7,393 nucleotides of DNA. Origin: an uncultured Porphyromonadaceae bacterium. GTDB taxonomy: Bacteria > Bacteroidota > Bacteroidia > Bacteroidales > Muribaculaceae. Position numbers and translations under genes: made by a program. The notes under the pieces were generated by a model, which saw only the letters and a list, made by a program, of their open reading frames with translations, ran no database searches and had not been told where the DNA came from. Below, piece after piece: positions 1 to 5,797 of the stretch. The stretch spans positions 1 through 7,393 of the forward strand of contig CAMWIF010000125.1 in the NCBI GenBank assembly GCA_947174225.1, read 5' to 3'. Position 1 is the first letter of the stretch. Every line of letters starts with the position of its first letter.

Positions 1-43
1 GCTTGCCAGATTGGGAAGATACCCGGCAGGTTATAAAAAACAG

Positions 44-74
44 AAGGATGATCCTTAAAGCAAGGGTCATCCTT
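44..74 (-). terminator. Bidirectional rho-independent terminator closing the operon
   Basis: AAGGATGA at 44-51 pairs perfectly with TCATCCTT at 67-74. The inner bases TCCTT (52-56) and AAGGG (62-66) extend the stem to 13 bp on the plus strand with one G-U pair, around a 5-base loop. Read on the minus strand, the stem lies 36 bases after the asparaginase stop and is followed by CTG and then six T (40-35). Read on the plus strand it is followed directly by TTTTT (73-77). It should therefore stop transcription from both sides, and it suggests, without proving, a convergent plus-strand gene ending just left of the window. Confidence 0.85.
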
Positions 75-110
75 TTTATATGGTCTCTTTCAAGAACACT
101 AAGGGGATGT

Positions 111-1151
111 TTATTCGATGGTCATTTCGCCCACAATTGGAGTGGTGAGATAGGTCTTGATTTCATTGTCAGACATACCGCTTCCGAGAAGGTACATGAG
201 CTTTGTCACAGCTGCCTCAACCGTTATATCATACCCTGATATTACACCGGCTTTGGCAAGCATATCGCCTGTATAATAACGTTTCTGTTCATCACCACCA
301 TTGAGACATTGTGTCACATTGAAGATTATCAGACCATTATTCACCGCTTCGGTCAAGGCCTCCAGAAACCATTTTTCCGTAGGGGCATTGCCGGCTCCGA
401 AGGTGCGTAAGACCACAGCTTTTATCCCGGGTGTAGCTAATTGAGCCTTAACCACATCTTCTGTAATGCCGGGGTAAAGCCACATCACAAGGATATTTGG
501 AGCCATGGAGTAGAAGGGATTAAGAGGCAGTGCAGTGGTATGACGCATAAGATATGGTTTGGCATAATCTATATGCAGGTCTATTGTGCCGAGGGTAGGG
601 TAGTTGAAGCTCTTAAAGGCATCAAATCCTGTGGAGGTGAATTTAGTAGCGCGGCATCCCCTTACGATATAATCCTGAAACGAAATGACAACCTCTTGAA
701 TCATAGAATTGCCATTTTCATCTTTGGCAGCCGCTACCTGAAGGGCAGATATGAGGTTTTCTGTTCCATCCTCACGTGTGTCGCCGATAGGAAGCTGTGA
801 TCCGGTTATGACAACAGGTTTACAAAGATTTCGGAGCATAAAGGCAAGTGCCGAGGCGGTGTATGCCATAGTGTCGGTGCCGTGTAGCACCACAAAGCCA
901 TCGAAGTCATCATAATTATCGGCAATATCTTTTACAATTTGGTTCCAGTAATTGGGATTCATGTTTGATGAATCGATGGGTTGAGGAAACTGAACACTCT
1001 TAATATCATAACCGAGATTGCCGACCTTAGGAACATTGTCCATAAGGTGTGAGAAGTCGAAAGGTTGAAGGCCGTTAGGAGTCTCTACCATACCGATGGT
1101 GCCCCCGGTGTATATGATTAATATTTTGGGTTTCTGTGCTGTCTGTATCAT
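111..1151 (-). CDS. ansA: Type I (cytoplasmic) L-asparaginase
   Basis: Hydrolyses L-asparagine to aspartate and ammonia in the cytosol. The 346-residue protein has the full asparaginase signature set. The N-terminal YTGGTIGM carries the presumed nucleophile Thr18. HGTDTM at 90-95 gives the second catalytic Thr92-Asp93 pair. DSSNM at 60-64 lies in the substrate pocket, and Lys170 in RGCRATK matches the catalytic lysine. There is no signal peptide, which fits type I rather than periplasmic type II enzymes. Residues matching the allosteric asparagine site of E. coli AnsA appear present (Arg249 and Asn255 in LRTFGAGNAP, Cys282 in VTQC), so allosteric control by asparagine is plausible. Length is normal for the family. 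The start is supported by AAAGGA six bases upstream. The gene lies 29 bp after glsA and is the last of the operon. Confidence 0.95.
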   Translation of the reverse strand: MIQTAQKPKILIIYTGGTIGMVETPNGLQPFDFSHLMDNVPKVGNLGYDIKSVQFPQPIDSSNMNPNYWNQIVKDIADNYDDFDGFVVLHGTDTMAYTASALAFMLRNLCKPVVITGSQLPIGDTREDGTENLISALQVAAAKDENGNSMIQEVVISFQDYIVRGCRATKFTSTGFDAFKSFNYPTLGTIDLHIDYAKPYLMRHTTALPLNPFYSMAPNILVMWLYPGITEDVVKAQLATPGIKAVVLRTFGAGNAPTEKWFLEALTEAVNNGLIIFNVTQCLNGGDEQKRYYTGDMLAKAGVISGYDITVEAAVTKLMYLLGSGMSDNEIKTYLTTPIVGEMTIE

Positions 1152-1157
1152 ATTCTA

Positions 1158-1163
1158 TCCTTT
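1158..1163 (-). promoter_or_regulatory. Shine-Dalgarno site of ansA
   Basis: The minus strand reads AAAGGA here, six bases before the ATG at 1151. It is the only clear Shine-Dalgarno at a gene start in the window. The two phospholipase B-like genes are preceded by A-rich leaders without one. It fixes the ansA start and supports translation from a transcript shared with glsA. Confidence 0.7.
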
Positions 1164-1180
1164 AAGAGAATAAGTGTTGA

Positions 1181-2164
1181 TTAATCTATTATAGTAACCC
1201 GGTCTCCGTTGAAGACTCCGAGTTCAAGTTTCTTCATCACTGCTTTAATGGCTGCCTGCGCTTTTACAGAGTTGCCTGCCTCATCCAAGGGTGGAGCGAA
1301 GGCAGATATACCCATCACACCCGGCAACACGCCGAGCACACCGCCTCCGACACCGCTTTTTGCCGGTATGCCTGAGGTATAGAGCCAGTCTCCGGTGGTC
1401 TGATAGAATCCAACGGTTGAAATCAAAGTGGTAATTTTCGGTGCAAGCACTGCATCAAACACTTGTTCTTTTGTAACGGGATTAAGTCCCTTATTGGCAA
1501 TTGTGGCTGCGCAGATTGAAAGCTGTGAGGCAGTGATGCCCACAGAGCATTGACGAGTGTAAAGGTCAAGGCTCATCGGCACATCGTCATAGATACGGTT
1601 ATATGTTTTCAATAGCCAGGCTATTGAGCGGTTATTGAAATTAGTGTCTGATTCAGATTTATACAATTCGTCAATCACTTGCGCTGGAGAGCCACATAAA
1701 GCAGTGAAATTATTAATAATTGCTTCCCATTTGCCCCAAGAATCACCTTTAGGCTCTACCATAGAACACGCTGTTATTGCCCCGGCATTTACCAAGGGTG
1801 TGGATGGATGATCCTTTTCAAGTAGTATGGCAAATATTGAATTGAACGGTAATCCTGTGGCATCGGCACCAATCTGTTTCAGCACTGCTTCAGCACCATA
1901 TTGTCTTAATACTAAGATGGCAGTAAGCACCTTTGACACAGACTCAATGCCAAATTTATATTCAGTGTCGCCCACATTGACTGTTGTGCCGTCAAGGAGA
2001 GTCACGCTTAATCCAAAGAGATTTGGATTTATATTAGCAAGAAAGGGTATGTAATCGGCATTATGACCCCCGGTAATGTCTTTACATTCAGCGTAGGCTT
2101 CCTCGACAGCTGATCTGATTTGTGCTTTAGAGATTTTTTTATCCATAAATTTAGAATTTATCAT
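1181..2164 (-). CDS. glsA: Serine-dependent glutaminase
   Basis: Converts L-glutamine to glutamate and ammonia in the cytosol. The 327-residue protein is a full-length member of the bacterial/mitochondrial glutaminase family with the beta-lactamase-like fold. Visible active-site motifs are the nucleophile S75-V-S-K78 (SxxK), N126 in NAGAI, Y202 in YTRQCSVG, Y254, and K269-S270-G271 before a glycine-rich stretch. No signal peptide or ankyrin repeats are seen. The start is ambiguous: Met1 at 2164 and Met7 at 2146 are both possible, neither has a good Shine-Dalgarno, and residues 1-6 add nothing conserved. It sits 29 bp ahead of ansA, so Gln and Asn deamidation are probably co-expressed. A hairpin in the spacer upstream may set its level relative to the hydrolase genes. 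No glutamate decarboxylase or antiporter is present, so this is not a visible copy of the GAD acid-resistance cluster. Confidence 0.95.
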   Translation of the reverse strand: MINSKFMDKKISKAQIRSAVEEAYAECKDITGGHNADYIPFLANINPNLFGLSVTLLDGTTVNVGDTEYKFGIESVSKVLTAILVLRQYGAEAVLKQIGADATGLPFNSIFAILLEKDHPSTPLVNAGAITACSMVEPKGDSWGKWEAIINNFTALCGSPAQVIDELYKSESDTNFNNRSIAWLLKTYNRIYDDVPMSLDLYTRQCSVGITASQLSICAATIANKGLNPVTKEQVFDAVLAPKITTLISTVGFYQTTGDWLYTSGIPAKSGVGGGVLGVLPGVMGISAFAPPLDEAGNSVKAQAAIKAVMKKLELGVFNGDRVTIID

Positions 2165-2200
2165 TGAAACACCTGATAGCGGCGATATTAGTGTTAGAAA

Positions 2201-2236
2201 GAGGCTATGTCGTAATTGTTATTGCGACATAGCCTC
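2201..2236 (-). terminator. Intergenic hairpin, candidate attenuator or partial terminator
   Basis: GAGGCTATGTCG (2201-2212) is perfectly complementary to CGACATAGCCTC (2225-2236), giving a 12-bp stem with a 12-base loop in the 151-bp spacer upstream of glsA. On the minus strand it is followed by TTTCT, a short and interrupted U-tract. It could be a leaky terminator, an RNA-processing site or a 3'-end stabiliser for the upstream hydrolase message. I see no Bacteroidota-type TAnnTTTG promoter element between it and glsA, so glsA and ansA probably depend on read-through. The rest of the spacer shows nothing recognisable. Confidence 0.55.
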
Positions 2237-2315
2237 GAACACAGCCCTCTTCACAGAGAGATAAAAAACACGCTATTCTATATTTTGCAGAACCTAATTT
2301 GGTTTGCCATTTCTA

Positions 2316-3944
2316 TTATGCCATGAACATCTTCACGCGATTCCACTGACCATCAAGAGCATCGGGCACATAGTCGATTTCCGACGGCTGCTTGAACTCA
2401 GAATATCTTGAGTCTGACCAGATGAATGGGAGATCACGCACATGAGCTGTACCGAACTTCATCCAGAAAGAGGTCTTCTTACCATTGATATCCGGCTTAC
2501 GGCTAAGGTTGGCAAGCACATCCTTAATTATTTCAGCGGAACAAGCCTTAGCATCAATTGATCCGTCAGGACGCTGGCGAGGAAGCTCTGTTGTGCCATA
2601 GCCGAGATCCCAACGACCATAGATTGACAACGGCTCACGGTCAGCAGTGTAGGTGATAAGCGACTTGGCAGCCTCTATATCTTTCACCTTGTCAATTCCC
2701 TGCCAGAGCTGGAAACGGCGCATCGGACGGAGGTTCATGCTTTCAAGCTCATAGCCTACCCACCAGTTGATCGGCTGATTTACTCCGAAGATGTGTGTAG
2801 GAGTAATAAGGTGGTGGTCATAGTCGAGGAATGTAGGTTTATAACCGGTGGAGTCGGTCTGGCTGATAGTTTTACCATCGCATTTGAAGAGAACCAAACG
2901 GTTGTAGCTCATTTCAACAATGCCGATCTCACTTGTGTTGGCGTCAACGATCTGATAGCCGCTCAGATAAGTGCCGGTGTTATCGAGTTTCAGGTAATCG
3001 TAGAACTCATCGATGGTATGGGCAAACTGTTCGGCAGCTGCACTACGGTAAGTCAGCCATATACCGATTACCTTTGGTTTGTCATAGAGGTCCACGTGGG
3101 TAGTCTCATTGAAACCAATACCGTGGCCGTTGAAACCGAAGTCAGTGTTTGAACCGAACTGACCCTGACAGTTGGCATTCTGAGTTACGAAATCATCACC
3201 GATGCAATATGTCACTGCACAAGACTGTGCCCAGAAGCAGCACCATGAGTTGTGTGTCCAGAACACGTTGCCATCCGGCATCTTCTTTGTGAAGGCTGTG
3301 CAGTGCTCAGGTTTCTCCGGACGGTCGCTCTTGGCAGCCTTTGTAGCCGTGCCGTAACCCATTACGAGACCAATCTTGTCGCCTACGCAGTCAAAGAGGT
3401 CATACTGCGAGTTGATGAAAATCACGTCAAGGAAGGAGAGGGGAGTATTATCGATACCGAGCTTTGACCCTTCGGGGAGGGTAAGGTCGGCAAAGCTGAC
3501 GTTCTTACGGGGAGTGGCATCTACCGCGCCCTCATAGATCCCGAGCTGACGGAACAACAGACGGGCGATCTTCTCAATCATAGGCTCGTTGATGCGCTGC
3601 TGCACAAGGTCGAGAAGATAATTATAGTTTTCGATAACTGTCTCGCCGCAAACAGAAAGGTATTCAGGTTTTACCTCTACTGAAAGTGCGTCCTGAGGGG
3701 TAGCGCCAATCAGGAAGTTTTTCCAAGAGTTGTTACGGGTTGCAAGAATCACCGGTCCGGTCTGTACCTTACCCTGGATATAGCCAGCGTTATACTCGTT
3801 TTGGAAGATGCTCACATTGGGATTCTGCGCATAGATTGCATAGTTCCAGTTGTTGTCGATGCACTGTGCGAAACCGCAAGAGTATTCGTCAAGGACGAAT
3901 TGTGTGGCATCGGTATTTTTGAAATTTGGGGTGTATTTAGCCAT
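2316..3944 (-). CDS. Phospholipase B-like Ntn-hydrolase (downstream paralogue)
   Basis: A 542-residue protein of the phospholipase B-like (PLBD/laminin ancestor) family, whose members are N-terminal-nucleophile hydrolases that mature by self-cleavage before a cysteine. The key block is HCTAFTKKMPDGNVFWTHNSW. There Cys215 is the presumed nucleophile and His231 lies in the HNSW motif, matching the GHCSAL...AHNTW arrangement of animal PLBD proteins. Also matching in order are the NETT motif (279-282), DNTGTY (321-326) followed by IVD, MRRFQLW (408-414), a DGSIDAK block (460-466) and a C-terminal PFIW (506-509). The roughly 214-residue prosegment before Cys215 is the expected size. There is no signal peptide, unlike the lysosomal family members, so a cytosolic enzyme is likely. 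Substrate is unknown: a phospholipid, an N-acyl amide or a peptide-like amide bond are all possible. The start is preceded only by an A-rich leader. It is a tandem paralogue of the gene at 4072-5736. Confidence 0.8.
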   Translation of the reverse strand: MAKYTPNFKNTDATQFVLDEYSCGFAQCIDNNWNYAIYAQNPNVSIFQNEYNAGYIQGKVQTGPVILATRNNSWKNFLIGATPQDALSVEVKPEYLSVCGETVIENYNYLLDLVQQRINEPMIEKIARLLFRQLGIYEGAVDATPRKNVSFADLTLPEGSKLGIDNTPLSFLDVIFINSQYDLFDCVGDKIGLVMGYGTATKAAKSDRPEKPEHCTAFTKKMPDGNVFWTHNSWCCFWAQSCAVTYCIGDDFVTQNANCQGQFGSNTDFGFNGHGIGFNETTHVDLYDKPKVIGIWLTYRSAAAEQFAHTIDEFYDYLKLDNTGTYLSGYQIVDANTSEIGIVEMSYNRLVLFKCDGKTISQTDSTGYKPTFLDYDHHLITPTHIFGVNQPINWWVGYELESMNLRPMRRFQLWQGIDKVKDIEAAKSLITYTADREPLSIYGRWDLGYGTTELPRQRPDGSIDAKACSAEIIKDVLANLSRKPDINGKKTSFWMKFGTAHVRDLPFIWSDSRYSEFKQPSEIDYVPDALDGQWNRVKMFMA

Positions 3945-4003
3945 TTTGATTTTTCTTTTTATAAAAGCTTACGCTTAGAAATATTGAAATATATATGAAT
4001 CAT

Positions 4004-4050
4004 CGACTCAGTGGATTTATGGGAGAGTATAAATCCACTCCTTTGAGTCG
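4004..4050 (-). other. Bulged hairpin between the two hydrolase genes
   Basis: CGACTCA (4004-4010) pairs with TGAGTCG (4044-4050), and GTGGATTTAT (4011-4020) pairs with ATAAATCCAC (4029-4038). This gives a 17-bp stem with an 8-base loop and a 5-base bulge (4039-4043) on one arm. On the minus strand the bulge reads AAGGA. No proper U-tract follows, only an AT-rich stretch, so a processing or stability element is as likely as a terminator. The rest of the 127-bp spacer is AT-rich and holds no gene. Confidence 0.5.
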
Positions 4051-4071
4051 TGATTTACTCATATGCTGAAA

Positions 4072-5736
4072 TTATTCCATAAACAATTTTACGAGATTCC
4101 AGCGACCGTCGATTACATCGGGAATGAAGTCAACCTCGGTAGGGAGCTTGAATTTTGCCCAACGTGATGTAGACCATGCGAATGGGCTACCGTCGATGTA
4201 CGGACTACCGAACTTCATCCAGAACGAAGTGCGCTGACCGTCCTTAGAAGGCTTCATTGTCAGTCCGGCAAGCACTTCACGAATCTTGGAAGCACTGAAG
4301 GTCTTCGCGTCGATGGCGCCGTGAGGCTGATAACGCATAAATTCGGAAGTTCCGTAGTTGTTGTCCCAACGTCCGGCGATAGAGATAGGCTCAAGGCTTG
4401 AATTGAATGTGATCAATTCCTTGGCACTCTCGATGTCGAGTACGTTTGGCAGATTACGGTAAAGCTGGAAACGACGTTTCGGTGCTCCGTCGATAGTTTC
4501 AAGCTCACGCCAGATACGTTTGTAAACAGGGTCGTTGCAACCTAAGATGTGGCTCTCTGTTGCCATATGGTGATCCCAGTCGAGGAAATTAGGCTCATAG
4601 CCTGTAGAATCGGTGACTGTGAGTGTTTTGCCATCGCCTTTGAAAAGTGCGAAACGAGCGTAGCTCATATCGATCATACCGAATTCCTCCTTAAAGGCAT
4701 CGACTACCATATAGGCGCTCAGATATGTACCTGTGTTGTCCATCTTCAGATAGTCATAGAAGTCTTCTACGCTTGTAGCGAATGCCTCGGCAGCACCGGC
4801 ACGCCATGTAAGCCAGAGTCCTTCAGTCTTAGGCTCAGTGTAGAAATAGGTTTCGGTAGTTTCATTGAATCCTATACCATGACCGTTGAAACCAAAGTCA
4901 GTGTTTGAACCGAACTGACCCGGAGAGAATGAATTCTGTGTAAGGAAGTCTTCTCCTACCACGAAGGTAGTGGCGCAAGTCTGAGCCATAAGGCAGCACC
5001 AAGAAGTGTGAGCCCAGATAACATCACCGTTTTCAAGTTTCTTAACGAAACCGGAGCAACGGCCGGGTTTAAGACGAAGATCCTCCTGAAGTTCAATCTT
5101 CTCCTCCTCAAGAGTGTGTTCTTCCACATCTTTCTGGAGCTTATTGAGGGCTACGCCGAGTTCTTTACCGGCAGCATCCCAAATATCCATCTGGGCGTTG
5201 ATGAAATATACGTCGAGGAAGCTTAGAGCGTCGTCGCCGGCATATGTCTTTGAGTCATACGGATCCATATTAGAGAGACGGAGATCGTCAAATTTCACGT
5301 CCTTCAGAGGCTCCTTGTCAGCTGCTCCGTGATAGATGCCAAGCATACGATACATAAGTCGGAGAATATTACGAACCTTCTGATCGGCAGCCTGATTCTT
5401 CTCTACATAATCGATGAGCCAGTTGTAGTTGGTTACGAGATGTTTGGTCACAATCTCAAGTCCGTTTGGCGGAATCTCTGTGGAATCTGCGCCGGGACCT
5501 TCATCGAGCACATACCAGCGCCATGTGTTGTTACGGGTGGCTTTAACCATGGCATTTCCCTGTGATTTACCCAACACGTAACCGGCATTGTAGTCGTTCT
5601 GGTGGAGGCTTACTCCTGGGTCTTGAGCATAGGCAGCGTAGTTCCAGTTGTTGTCAATACACTGGGCATAGCCGCGTGTGAATTCGTTAAGTACAAATTC
5701 CTTTACGTCGGTGTTTAAAAATTGTTTTGCTTTCAT
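4072..5736 (-). CDS. Phospholipase B-like Ntn-hydrolase (upstream paralogue)
   Basis: A 554-residue paralogue of the neighbouring hydrolase, with the same phospholipase B-like architecture. The presumed self-cleavage site and nucleophile is Cys227 in GRCSGFVKK, and His243 lies in AHTSWCC, with the same 16-residue spacing as in the neighbour. The Asn of the HN-T/S-W motif is replaced by Thr (HTSW). Shared landmarks are CIDNNWNYA (26-34), NETT (291-294), DNTGTYLS (333-340), RRFQLY (421-426), GAIDAK (473-478) and PFAW (518-521). Just before the nucleophile it has about 12 extra residues forming a charged, Glu/Lys-rich linker (about 200-220) that looks helical. There is no signal peptide, so it should act in the cytosol. 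The leader is A-rich with no Shine-Dalgarno. It lies 61 bp after the transporter gene. Substrate is unknown. Tandem duplication followed by divergence suggests related but non-identical substrates, or a heteromeric enzyme. Confidence 0.8.
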   Translation of the reverse strand: MKAKQFLNTDVKEFVLNEFTRGYAQCIDNNWNYAAYAQDPGVSLHQNDYNAGYVLGKSQGNAMVKATRNNTWRWYVLDEGPGADSTEIPPNGLEIVTKHLVTNYNWLIDYVEKNQAADQKVRNILRLMYRMLGIYHGAADKEPLKDVKFDDLRLSNMDPYDSKTYAGDDALSFLDVYFINAQMDIWDAAGKELGVALNKLQKDVEEHTLEEEKIELQEDLRLKPGRCSGFVKKLENGDVIWAHTSWCCLMAQTCATTFVVGEDFLTQNSFSPGQFGSNTDFGFNGHGIGFNETTETYFYTEPKTEGLWLTWRAGAAEAFATSVEDFYDYLKMDNTGTYLSAYMVVDAFKEEFGMIDMSYARFALFKGDGKTLTVTDSTGYEPNFLDWDHHMATESHILGCNDPVYKRIWRELETIDGAPKRRFQLYRNLPNVLDIESAKELITFNSSLEPISIAGRWDNNYGTSEFMRYQPHGAIDAKTFSASKIREVLAGLTMKPSKDGQRTSFWMKFGSPYIDGSPFAWSTSRWAKFKLPTEVDFIPDVIDGRWNLVKLFME

Positions 5737-5760
5737 TTTTTATAAAGTTTTTAATGAATA

Positions 5761-5790
5761 TCCCTTGCCGTTTTACTTGCGGTGTAGGGA
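5761..5790 (-). other. Weak intergenic hairpin after the transporter gene
   Basis: TCCCT (5761-5765) pairs with AGGGA (5786-5790), and CCG (5768-5770) with CGG (5780-5782), separated by a small internal loop. It lies in the 61-bp spacer between the transporter stop and the first hydrolase. On the minus strand no U-tract follows. It may be a minor mRNA stability element, and chance is not excluded. Confidence 0.3.
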
Positions 5791-5797
5791 GAGAGAT

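Noticed and set aside
1..58. C-terminal end of a convergent plus-strand gene (frames ending at 36 or 58)
   Set aside because: A bidirectional terminator makes a convergent gene plausible, but a tail of 11-18 codons is too short to choose a frame or name a product.
3..239. Plus-strand open frame at the left edge
   Set aside because: It runs through the terminator hairpin and into the asparaginase coding region, with no family resemblance.
1181..2164. Glutaminase as part of a GAD-type acid-resistance cluster
   Set aside because: No glutamate decarboxylase or Glu/GABA antiporter is in the window, and the visible transporter is of the MFS type, not the APC type.
3986..3993. Promoter-like TATATTTC on the minus strand upstream of the second hydrolase gene
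   Set aside because: It misses the last base of the TAnnTTTG element and no TTTG lies about 20 bases upstream. In AT-rich spacer DNA a match this weak is expected by chance.
2793..4908. Two plus-strand open frames of 119 codons at matching positions opposite the two hydrolase genes (2793-3152 and 4549-4908)
   Set aside because: Their equal length and position follow from the paralogy of the minus-strand genes. The translated products are Cys/Val/Ile-rich with no recognisable domain, so they are shadows.
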